From positions 1 to 64,000 of the forward strand of contig NZ_QUZH01000027.1 of the NCBI RefSeq assembly GCF_009761675.1: DNA of 64,000 bases, given 5' to 3'. Source of the DNA: Bhargavaea sp. CC-171006 (GTDB lineage: Bacteria; Bacillota; Bacilli; Bacillales_A; Planococcaceae). A program made the translations under genes and the position numbers. Below the pieces are notes generated by a model. That model saw nothing but the letters and a program-made list of their open reading frames with translations, was not told where the DNA came from and made no database searches. Below, piece after piece: positions 9,313 to 20,229 of the stretch. Positions within the stretch are counted from its first letter, which is position 1, and the number at the start of each line of letters is the position of its first letter.

Positions 9313-9349
9313 GACAGCCTGCAGCGTAAACCGCTGCAGGCTGTTTTTA
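9313..9349 (+). terminator. Terminator of lexA
   Basis: ACAGCCTGCAGC pairs with GCTGCAGGCTGT and is followed by TTTT. Confidence 0.9.
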
Positions 9350-9435
9350 GGTTTCGGCAAGAAGCTTTTCTTTTTGACCCGCAAATTCGTTCCGTTATAG
9401 TGGAATTATCAGCAGGAAAGGAGAGGTGGACGAAT

Positions 9436-10080
9436 ATGAATGTACTGGTGATCGGAGCAAACGGCAAGATCGGTAAGCAACTGGTCAGGCTGTTGAGTGA
9501 GAGCGGGGAGCATTCACCGACCGCCATGATCCGTGACGACAAGCAGAAACCTGCTTTTGAAGAATTGGGAGCCAAAACAGCAGTGGTCGACCTGGAAGAC
9601 CGGACTGAAGCTTTGGCTTCGGCGATGGACGGCATGGATGCAGTCGTCTTTACGGCAGGGAGCGGCGGCAGTACCGGCCCGGACAAAACCCTTCTTATTG
9701 ACCTTGACGGTGCCGCGAAAGCGATTGAGGCGGCAAGAAGGAAGGGCATCAAGCGCTTCCTGATGGTGAGTGCAATCGGAGCCGATGACCGGGAACGCTG
9801 GTCGGATCAGATCCGGCCCTACTACGTGGCCAAGCACCATGCCGACAACATTCTTCGCGGGAGCGGGCTCGATTACACAATCATCCGGCCCGGCCTTCTT
9901 CTGGATGAACCGGGAACCGGGCTCATCTCGGCCGCAGAACACCTGGAGCCGGGCGGCGTACCGCGTGAGGATGTGGCTCGTGTTCTGTTCGAGGCTCTGG
10001 ACTCGGAAAACACGCGCAACCGTTCTTTTGATGTCGTATCGGGAGACTCACCGGTCAAGGAAGCACTGGAACAACTATAA
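9436..10080 (+). CDS. NAD(P)-binding atypical SDR (YhfK-like)
   Basis: This 214-residue protein is an atypical short-chain dehydrogenase/NmrA-like fold. The nucleotide-binding motif GANGKIGK covers residues 7-14 and VFTAG is near 72-76. YYVAKHHADNILRGSGLDYTIIRPG replaces the classical YxxxK region with YVAKHHAD, as in the YhfK/YwnB group. The start is ATG at 9436 behind AAAGGAGAGGTGG. The substrate is unknown; family members act as oxidoreductases or redox-sensing NAD(P) binders. It is a single gene with its own terminator, convergent with glnA. Confidence 0.85.
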   Translation: MNVLVIGANGKIGKQLVRLLSESGEHSPTAMIRDDKQKPAFEELGAKTAVVDLEDRTEALASAMDGMDAVVFTAGSGGSTGPDKTLLIDLDGAAKAIEAARRKGIKRFLMVSAIGADDRERWSDQIRPYYVAKHHADNILRGSGLDYTIIRPGLLLDEPGTGLISAAEHLEPGGVPREDVARVLFEALDSENTRNRSFDVVSGDSPVKEALEQL

Positions 10081-10083
10081 TGA

Positions 10084-10120
10084 AAAAGGGAGCGCAGCAT
10101 CTTTTGCTGCGCTCCCTTTG
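10084..10120. terminator. Bidirectional terminator between YhfK-like gene and glnA
   Basis: AAAGGGAGCGCAGCA pairs with TGCTGCGCTCCCTTT. Poly-A precedes and poly-T follows, so it serves both convergent genes. Confidence 0.92.
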
Positions 10121-10126
10121 CTATTA

Positions 10127-11461
10127 TCAATACATTTTCATGTATTGTTCTCTTTCCCATGGATGGACTGTTGTGCGGAACATATTCCACTCTGCTTCTT
10201 TCGTGTCCACGAAGTTTTTGTAGATGTGGCTGCCGAGTGCATGCTGGATGACCTTGTCTCCGGCCAGTGCGTCCAGCGCTTCCTTCAGGCTTGCCGGCAG
10301 ATCCTCGATGCCCATGCTCCGGCGTTCACGGAGACTCATCTCATAAATGTTCTGGTCGACGGACTCAGGCGGCTCCATGCCGCTGCGGATGCCTTCGAGG
10401 CCCGCACCGAGCAGGACGGCCATCGCCATGTACGGGTTGGCAGCCGGATCGACCGAACGCACCTCGATGCGGGTGCTCAGTCCCCGGGATGTCGGGATGC
10501 GGATCAGCGGGCTGCGGTTCGTACCGGACCAGGCAACATAAACCGGTGCCTCATAGCCCGGAACCAGGCGCTTGTACGAGTTCACTGTCGGGTTGGCGAT
10601 CGCCGTGAAGCCGTGTGCGTGCTGAAGCAGTCCGGCCATGAACTGGTATGCGACTTTGCTCAGGCCCTCTTCGCCATCGGGATCCTCGAACACGTTTTCG
10701 CTTCCCTTGAACAGCGACATGTTGACATGCATGCCCGATCCGGCCACTCCGAACAGCGGCTTCGGCATAAAGGTGGCATGGAGGCCATGTTTACGGGCGA
10801 TGGTCTTGACGACAAGCTTGAATGTCTGGATATTATCGCAAGCCCTAATGGCGTCCGCGTATTTGAAATCAATCTCATGCTGGCCCGGGGCGTTCTCATG
10901 GTGGGAAGCTTCGATTTCGAAGCCGAGCGCTTCCAGTTCAAGCACGATGTCCCTGCGGCAGTTTTCGCCGAGATCGGTCGGAGCCAGGTCAAAGTAGCCG
11001 CCATAGTCGTTCAGCTCGAGACTCGGCTCGCCGTTCATATCAAGCTTGAACAGGAAAAATTCCGGTTCCGGCCCGATGTTGAACTTTGTATACCCGAGAT
11101 CTTCCATTTCTTTGAGGATCCGCTTCAGATTGCTTCGGGGATCCCCCTCGAACGGAGTGCCGTCCGCACGGTGAACATCGCAGATCAGGCGGGCGACCTT
11201 GCCGGAGCCCGTATCCCACTGGAACACCGTCCAGGTGTCAAGGTCCGGAACCAGATACATATCCGACTCCTCGATCCGGACAAAGCCTTCAATCGACGAA
11301 CCATCGAACATCATTTTATTGTCCATCGCCTTGTCGATCTGCGAAACCGGGATTTCGACGTTCTTCACAGTCCCGAGAATATCCGTGAACTGCAGGCGGA
11401 TAAAATTCACATTCTGCTTTTGTATGTCGTTTTTAATGTCTTCCTTCGTAATTTTGGCCAC
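10127..11461 (-). CDS. glnA: Glutamine synthetase, type I
   Basis: This 444-residue dodecameric enzyme makes glutamine from glutamate, ammonia and ATP. The length is typical of GSI-alpha, which lacks the adenylylation loop of the larger GSI-beta forms. [10 protein letters not shown] is at 51-60. Arg62, the residue used by B. subtilis GlnA for feedback inhibition and for contact with GlnR/TnrA, is conserved. [17 protein letters not shown] forms the ammonia/glutamate site. It follows ynbB with only 19 bases between, so it is co-transcribed. The glnR gene that normally lies between them is absent, and I see no clear TGTNAN7TNACA operator upstream. Confidence 0.97.
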   Translation of the reverse strand: MAKITKEDIKNDIQKQNVNFIRLQFTDILGTVKNVEIPVSQIDKAMDNKMMFDGSSIEGFVRIEESDMYLVPDLDTWTVFQWDTGSGKVARLICDVHRADGTPFEGDPRSNLKRILKEMEDLGYTKFNIGPEPEFFLFKLDMNGEPSLELNDYGGYFDLAPTDLGENCRRDIVLELEALGFEIEASHHENAPGQHEIDFKYADAIRACDNIQTFKLVVKTIARKHGLHATFMPKPLFGVAGSGMHVNMSLFKGSENVFEDPDGEEGLSKVAYQFMAGLLQHAHGFTAIANPTVNSYKRLVPGYEAPVYVAWSGTNRSPLIRIPTSRGLSTRIEVRSVDPAANPYMAMAVLLGAGLEGIRSGMEPPESVDQNIYEMSLRERRSMGIEDLPASLKEALDALAGDKVIQHALGSHIYKNFVDTKEAEWNMFRTTVHPWEREQYMKMY

Positions 11462-11480
11462 GTTACCATCCTTTCGGTTT

Positions 11481-12746
11481 TTAAAGCAGGCCTTCCTCCA
11501 TCAGCGCGCCAAGGGCGCCAAGAATCGCGATCTGTACATGTTCGTATGTAAGACCGCCCTGGACATAAGCGGTATAAGGCGGACGGATCGGTCCGTCTGC
11601 CGTCAGCTCGATGCTTGAACCTTGCACGAATGTGCCGGCCGCCATGATGACATCATCCTCGTAGCCCGGCATATAGGACGGCTCGGGCGCGAAGTGCGCG
11701 TTGACCGGCGAATTCGCCTGGATCTCCCTGCAGAACCGTATCATCTGGGCGGCAACATCAAATGAAACCGACTGGATCAGATCCGTGCGCTCTGCGGAAA
11801 AGTGCGGTGATGTCGTCATACCGGCTGCCTCAAGCATCGCCGAGGTGAAAATGGCTCCCTTGACGGCCTGGGCCGTCACGTGAGGCGCCAGGAAAAAGCC
11901 CTGATACATATCCGGGAGCGTTCCAAGAGAAGCACCCGCCTCTGCTCCTATACCCGGAGAAGTCATCCGGTAAGCACATTTTTCAATCAGATCTGCGCGC
12001 CCGGCCAAATATCCGCCGGTTTTGGCCAGCCCCCCGCCCGGGTTTTTGATGAGGGATCCGGCCATCAGGTCGACGCCCACTTCGGTCGGTTCGATCATCT
12101 CAACGAATTCGCCATAGCAGTTGTCTGTGAAGATGACGGCATGAGGCGCGAATTCCCTGACCTTTTGCACCATCTCGCCGATCTGCCCGACGGTAAAGCT
12201 CGGCCGGAGCGAGTATCCCTTCGAGCGCTGAATCGCAATCATCTTCGTTTTTTCTGTCACCGCTCTCCGCACTGCCTCAAAATCGACCGTACCGTCGTCT
12301 TTTAAATCGATGTGGCGGTAGGAGATTCCAAAATCACTCAGTGCCCCTGTATCTTTGCCTTCAGGGCCCGAAACGATTGAGGCGAGTGTGTCATATGGTT
12401 CACCGGTGATGTATAGCAATTCATCCCCGGGGCGCAGCACACCAAAGAGAGCGATGGAAATTGCATGGGTGCCGGAAATGATCTGATTGCGGACCAATGC
12501 CGCTTCAGAGCCGAACGCAGTCGCATATACCCGCTCCAGGACATCCCTGCCTTCATCGTCATATCCATACCCGGTGGACGGGTTCATATGGTGGTCGGAA
12601 ACCCGGTTCTCCCTGAAGGCTGTGAGCACTTTCGCCTGATTGGCTATCGCCACTTCATCAATGCGCTTCAGGAAAGGGGCAATTTTCTCTTCCGCATCTT
12701 TTTTCCAGTTTTCGATCTGTTTTGTGTGATTCATGATGTCGGCCAT
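11481..12746 (-). CDS. ynbB: YnbB, PLP enzyme of the methionine gamma-lyase/aluminium resistance family
   Basis: This 421-residue fold-type I PLP-dependent protein (Met_gamma_lyase family, PF06838) has the same length as B. subtilis YnbB. The likely PLP lysine is in [19 protein letters not shown], and [11 protein letters not shown] supplies the cofactor-binding Asp. The start chosen is ATG 12746 ([10 protein letters not shown]) behind AGAGGAAAG; longer in-frame starts lack a ribosome site. The physiological substrate is unknown despite the family name. It is directly upstream of glnA, as in many Firmicutes. Confidence 0.88.
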   Translation of the reverse strand: MADIMNHTKQIENWKKDAEEKIAPFLKRIDEVAIANQAKVLTAFRENRVSDHHMNPSTGYGYDDEGRDVLERVYATAFGSEAALVRNQIISGTHAISIALFGVLRPGDELLYITGEPYDTLASIVSGPEGKDTGALSDFGISYRHIDLKDDGTVDFEAVRRAVTEKTKMIAIQRSKGYSLRPSFTVGQIGEMVQKVREFAPHAVIFTDNCYGEFVEMIEPTEVGVDLMAGSLIKNPGGGLAKTGGYLAGRADLIEKCAYRMTSPGIGAEAGASLGTLPDMYQGFFLAPHVTAQAVKGAIFTSAMLEAAGMTTSPHFSAERTDLIQSVSFDVAAQMIRFCREIQANSPVNAHFAPEPSYMPGYEDDVIMAAGTFVQGSSIELTADGPIRPPYTAYVQGGLTYEHVQIAILGALGALMEEGLL

Positions 12747-12837
12747 CAAACTCTTTCCTCTCTGTTGCATAGTCACCGTTCCAGTATACCGTATTGACGG
12801 CATGCCGCCTCTCAATATGGACACGCAGCGACCGGGA

Positions 12838-12896
12838 AAATGACGGACGGGCTGTCAGGAAGCATGGCATTTCTGCTTCCCGGCAACCCGTCTTTT
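12838..12896 (-). terminator. Possible terminator of hfq
   Basis: Just after the hfq stop, GACGGG and GAAGCA pair with CCCGTC and TGCTTC in a long imperfect hairpin, followed by ATTTT. It is weaker than the other terminators here. Confidence 0.4.
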
Positions 12897-13142
12897 TCAT
12901 ACTGTTTCTTCTGCCTGTTCTTCCTTTGGGACGAGGTTGACCGGGCGTGCGGGGACAAACGTGGAAATCGCATGCTTGTAGATCAGCTGCTGCTTCCCGT
13001 CGGTTTCGAGCAGCACAGTGAAGTTGTCGTACGACTTCACCTGTCCCTTCAGCTGGAATCCATTGGTCAGGAACACGGTCACATAAACCCCGTTTTTACG
13101 GATCTGGTTCAGGAATGTATCCTGAATGTTTGCCGACTTCAT
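12897..13142 (-). CDS. hfq: RNA chaperone Hfq
   Basis: This 81-residue Sm-like protein forms hexamers that bind small RNAs and mRNA. The Sm1 motif ([17 protein letters not shown]) and Sm2 motif ([11 protein letters not shown]) are present; the YKHA signature is intact. The tail is short and acidic, typical of Gram-positive Hfq. The ribosome site GGAGGAATAG precedes ATG. It lies 108 bases after miaA, as in B. subtilis, and probably has its own promoter in that gap. Confidence 0.97.
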   Translation of the reverse strand: MKSANIQDTFLNQIRKNGVYVTVFLTNGFQLKGQVKSYDNFTVLLETDGKQQLIYKHAISTFVPARPVNLVPKEEQAEETV

Positions 13143-13250
13143 TGCACCTATTCCTCCGCTCTCTCTTTATATTGCCCAACGCTTGCGCTTTTGGGCACAG
13201 TCGCCGCTCATCACGGCGCCGCTGCCGCGGTAGTTGGCATGGGCCCTCTT

Positions 13251-14204
13251 TTATGTATTCCGTCCCGATGGCCCAAAATCCTTCATCAATGCGAGTATTT
13301 TTTCGGTATTCTGACGGGTTCCTTCCAAAGCTTCCAACCAGTGCACGTCCAGCTTGTTCCGGAAATAGGTGAATTGCCGTTTGGCGTAGCGCCTCGTGTT
13401 CCGTTTTGTCAGCTCCAGTGCCTGCTCCAAATCCGTCTCGCCTTTCAGATAGGCCTCAATCTCCCGGTACCCGATCGCCTTCATGGACTGGCTCTCCCCG
13501 AAACCGGCTTCCACCAGACGGCGTACTTCCCCGATCCATCCGGCTTCCACCATCAGGTCCACCCTGCGGTTGATCCGCTCATACAGAATGCTCCGGTCCA
13601 GTGACAGACCGATCAGCAGATGGTCATAGAGCGGTGCGGCACCATCCGCTCCCTCGGCTTCCTTTTTTGTCTTGCCGGTCATGGACGCGATTTCGAGCGC
13701 GCGCATCACCCTTCTCGTATTGTTCGGGTGGATTTCCGAGGCAGACACAGGATCCAGCTCCACAAGAAGCTCATGGAGGCGCTCCGGTCCCTCTTCCCCG
13801 AGCACCCGCTCAAGGTTTCGCCTGAGCTCGGGATCATGCTTCTGTTCAGTGAAGCGGAAATCATACAGAACCGACTGCACATAGAGGCCGGTGCCTCCGG
13901 CGATGATCGGCAGGCGTCCCCTGGAACGGATTTCCGAGATTTTCTCCCTGACGAGCCGCTGGTAGTCGGCCACTGAAAAATCGTCCCCCGGCCCGAGAAT
14001 ATCAAACAAATGGTGCGGCACGCCCCGCATTTCATCCGGAGTAATCTTTGCGGTACCTATATCCAGACCGCGGTACACCTGGAATGCATCACCATTGATG
14101 ACTTCTCCGCCTGTTGCTTCGGCAAGGCTGACGCTCAGGTCGGTCTTGCCTGATGCTGTCGGTCCGACGATCGCCACTACTTCAGGAACGCTATAGCCGC
14201 TCAT
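13251..14204 (-). CDS. miaA: tRNA dimethylallyltransferase MiaA
   Basis: This 317-residue enzyme adds a dimethylallyl group to A37 of tRNAs reading UNN codons. The P-loop is GPTASGKT. GDAFQVYRGLDIGTAK and the substrate region GGTGLYVQSVLY follow, with a C-terminal TKRNTRRYAKRQFTYFRN block for tRNA binding. I chose ATG 14204, whose ATGA overlaps the stop of the preceding lipase gene and is spaced from GGAGTGG; a GTG at 14216 is also possible. Its usual partner MiaB is not encoded in this window. Confidence 0.96.
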   Translation of the reverse strand: MSGYSVPEVVAIVGPTASGKTDLSVSLAEATGGEVINGDAFQVYRGLDIGTAKITPDEMRGVPHHLFDILGPGDDFSVADYQRLVREKISEIRSRGRLPIIAGGTGLYVQSVLYDFRFTEQKHDPELRRNLERVLGEEGPERLHELLVELDPVSASEIHPNNTRRVMRALEIASMTGKTKKEAEGADGAAPLYDHLLIGLSLDRSILYERINRRVDLMVEAGWIGEVRRLVEAGFGESQSMKAIGYREIEAYLKGETDLEQALELTKRNTRRYAKRQFTYFRNKLDVHWLEALEGTRQNTEKILALMKDFGPSGRNT

Positions 14205-15112
14205 GATTCCAGCCACTCCGTGATGTATTTGGTGATGCGGCTTTTTTTCGGGGAGTGGAGGATTTCGTGCCGTCCCTCCTCCACCAGATAGACGGTGACA
14301 TCGCGGATCCCGTTCTCAGAATACTGCCGGGCGATATTCCAGATGCCGTCGCCATTCTTGCCTACCGGATCAGAGCCTCCTGAAATCAGGAGAATCGGCA
14401 AATCGTCGGGCGTCCTGCGTATTTCACGGTCGTCGTGGATCAGGTCCAGTCCGTCGAAAAGATCGGAGAAAAATCCGGTCGTGGAGACGAATCCCGATTC
14501 TTCATCATCCAGATACGCCCTGACCGCCTCATGGTCTTCGTTCAGCCAGTCAAACGGCGTCTCCGCATCCGGAAACTGAAGGTTGTACCGGCCGAAGGTG
14601 AGGGAGTTCAGCAGCTGATTCGGCTCCTTTTTCAACCCTGCTGCTATATATCCGGCAGCCACCATCCGCCCGGCCCTGATGGCAGGTCCGGGGTGATCCC
14701 CCGATCCCATGAAGATCGCGCGGTCCAGCAGATGACCGTAGCGCTGGGAATAGCGTCTCGCGACAAATGAGCCCATGCTGTGCCCGAAAATCGTGAAGGC
14801 AGGGGAAGGATGGCTGTCGCGAAGGAGCGAAGTCACTTCGTGGACGTCCTGGACCACCCTCTCGAATCCGTCCTCTTCCGCGAAGTAGCCCCTGACCCCG
14901 TTGAGCCTGACAGTACTCCCATGGCCTCTGTGGTCGTGTCCGCTTACGATATAACCGGCTTTCCGGAGTGCACCGGCAAACTCCGCGTAGCGGCCGATAT
15001 GCTCCGCCATTCCGTGGAGCAAGTGAATATGACCTTTCGGCGGCCCATCCGGCTCTGCCAGAAAGGCACTCACCATATGGCCATCGGTCATGTGGATGGT
15101 CATTCTGTCCAA
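14201..15112 (-). CDS. Monoacylglycerol lipase/lysophospholipase-like alpha/beta hydrolase
   Basis: This 303-residue cytosolic serine hydrolase is of the Hydrolase_4 (monoglyceride lipase) type. HLLHGMAEH holds the oxyanion turn and GHDHRGHGST is the family-typical loop. The nucleophile elbow is GHSMGS, and a late Asp (GGSDPVG) and His (EGRHEIL) complete the triad. The start is unusual but well supported: TTG at 15112, eight bases after AAGGAGG, rather than the ATG at 15103. It is four bases from glpD and overlaps miaA. Placement after glpK-glpD suggests it releases glycerol from glycerides; this is inference. Confidence 0.85.
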   Translation of the reverse strand: MDRMTIHMTDGHMVSAFLAEPDGPPKGHIHLLHGMAEHIGRYAEFAGALRKAGYIVSGHDHRGHGSTVRLNGVRGYFAEEDGFERVVQDVHEVTSLLRDSHPSPAFTIFGHSMGSFVARRYSQRYGHLLDRAIFMGSGDHPGPAIRAGRMVAAGYIAAGLKKEPNQLLNSLTFGRYNLQFPDAETPFDWLNEDHEAVRAYLDDEESGFVSTTGFFSDLFDGLDLIHDDREIRRTPDDLPILLISGGSDPVGKNGDGIWNIARQYSENGIRDVTVYLVEEGRHEILHSPKKSRITKYITEWLES

Positions 15113-15116
15113 TCGG

Positions 15117-16757
15117 TCAGCCTCCTTGCAGACCTGCCGCCTGACTGGTGGCATGGTCGAGTTCTTGAAACATCCGTGCCTTCTCTTCTTCGGTCAGGAA
15201 AAGCAGGTCCGCCATGTATTCTGTAATTTTCTTGCCTTCAATCCGTACCTTGCCGGCATCGAAAAACATCCAGCTGGTTCTTCTGACAAGGAAGTCGGCC
15301 GGCGTGGCTGCCATTTCTCCGTGGATGGCATAAAGGATCCGGCCCCTGACAGCGGCACTCAGTCCGGCACCTTCCCCGGCAGCGTGGGCAAAACGGAACA
15401 CCACATCGGCATTCGTTCCGTAGAATGCGGCAATCTCACGCCCTTCTTCCCGGGTCAATCCGTAAAGTTCCGCTTCGTTGGCCTTGCCTTCGATAAACAG
15501 TTCCAGTTCACCGGGTTCGTCGAAATCGCCGCCCGACAGGCGGAGCGCTTTGGTGATGCAGGGTCCATATGTGCGGTCCTTTGAACGCCGGACGATCCGG
15601 TCGACGGCATCTTCGGCCATTTTCCTGTAACCGGTCAGCTTGCCCCCGGCCATCGTCAGAAGCCCTGATTCAGATTCCCAGATTTCATCCTTCCGCGAAA
15701 TCTCCGATGGGTCCTTGCCTTCTTCATGGATCAGCGGCCGGACACCTGCCCAGGTGGATTCCACATCCTCTCTGCCCAGACCGCGACCCGGGAACATGCC
15801 GTTCGCCGCCTTCAGCAGATAATCCACATCGTCTGCCGCTGCCGCAACATCTTCAGGATTCCCGCCGTAGAACGTATCGGTCGTACCGACATAGGCCTTC
15901 CCGTCTCTCGGTATGGCGAAGATCATCCTCCCGTCGGCACTGTCAAAATAAACAGCCTGCCTGAGCGGAAAACGCGACTGGCTAATCACAATATGGACAC
16001 CCTTCGAGAGCTTGAGATGCTTGTCGTTGTCGATGGCATCCAAGCCCCTCACCTCATCCACCCAGGGACCGGCAGCATTGATGACATGGTCCGCATCGGT
16101 CCGGAACAGGCTCCCATCCAGCCGGTCTCGGATTTCAGCCCCGGCAACCTTTCCGTCTCCGTCATAGATCAGCTTTTCCGCCTTGCAGTGGTTCAGGCAG
16201 AGCGCGCCTTTCTCCGCCGCCTTTTTGAGAACCTCAATGGTCAGCCGGGCATCATCCGTCCGGTATTCTACGTAGTGGCCTCCGCCGAGAAGGCCTTCAC
16301 GCTTCAGCAGCGGTTCCAGCCGGAGGGTTTCTTCCGGTGACAGCATCGTCCGGCGCTCATCTTTCTCAACACCTGCCAGCCGGTCGTACACGGCGAGCCC
16401 GGCAGAAGTCATGTGCGGTCCGAACGTGCCACCCTTGTGGAACGGAAGCAACATCCGCTCCGGCTCTGTTACGTGGGGGGCGTTCTCATAAACCACTTTC
16501 CGCTCACGCCCGGTTTCCGATACAATCTTCAGCTCCATCTGCTTCAGATACCGGAGTCCCCCGTGGATGAGTTTTGTCGACCGGCTGGATGTGCCTGCCG
16601 CGAAATCCTGCATGTCGACCAGCAGGACGGACATTCCCCGGGTGACGGCATCCAGTGCGATTCCCGCACCGGTGATCCCGCCACCGATAACCAGGAGGTC
16701 AAAACGGAACCTCGTGGCATGCTGCTTCATCTTCGGCCTGAGCAATGTTGAAAACAT
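15117..16757 (-). CDS. glpD: Aerobic glycerol-3-phosphate dehydrogenase
   Basis: This 546-residue membrane-associated flavoprotein oxidises glycerol-3-phosphate to DHAP and feeds electrons to quinone. The FAD motif VIGGGITGAGIALDA is near the N-terminus, and SSRSTKLIHGGLRYL is the GlpD signature. A C-terminal domain includes DFLVRRTSWMFFD. The start chosen is ATG 16757 behind AGGGAGTGG. It is 14 bases downstream of glpK with no leader, so the GlpP antitermination hairpin found before B. subtilis glpD is absent here. Confidence 0.96.
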   Translation of the reverse strand: MFSTLLRPKMKQHATRFRFDLLVIGGGITGAGIALDAVTRGMSVLLVDMQDFAAGTSSRSTKLIHGGLRYLKQMELKIVSETGRERKVVYENAPHVTEPERMLLPFHKGGTFGPHMTSAGLAVYDRLAGVEKDERRTMLSPEETLRLEPLLKREGLLGGGHYVEYRTDDARLTIEVLKKAAEKGALCLNHCKAEKLIYDGDGKVAGAEIRDRLDGSLFRTDADHVINAAGPWVDEVRGLDAIDNDKHLKLSKGVHIVISQSRFPLRQAVYFDSADGRMIFAIPRDGKAYVGTTDTFYGGNPEDVAAAADDVDYLLKAANGMFPGRGLGREDVESTWAGVRPLIHEEGKDPSEISRKDEIWESESGLLTMAGGKLTGYRKMAEDAVDRIVRRSKDRTYGPCITKALRLSGGDFDEPGELELFIEGKANEAELYGLTREEGREIAAFYGTNADVVFRFAHAAGEGAGLSAAVRGRILYAIHGEMAATPADFLVRRTSWMFFDAGKVRIEGKKITEYMADLLFLTEEEKARMFQELDHATSQAAGLQGG

Positions 16758-16771
16758 GGTCGCCACTCCCT

Positions 16772-20225
<3,454 letters not shown>

Positions 20226-20229
20226 CCGA

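Noticed and set aside
9770-11551. 593-codon open frame on the plus strand
   Set aside because: It lies antisense to glnA, which has full family conservation. The high G+C content leaves long open frames opposite real genes; no ribosome site or domain supports it.
12747-12896. GlnR/TnrA operator upstream of ynbB-glnA
   Set aside because: No TGTNAN7TNACA match was found by eye in the minus or plus strand; a near-palindrome ACCGTATTGACGGC does not fit.
13171-13199. GCCCAA...TTGGGC hairpin between miaA and hfq taken as a terminator
   Set aside because: No T run follows on either relevant side. It matches the AAAGCGCAAGCG repeat core instead.
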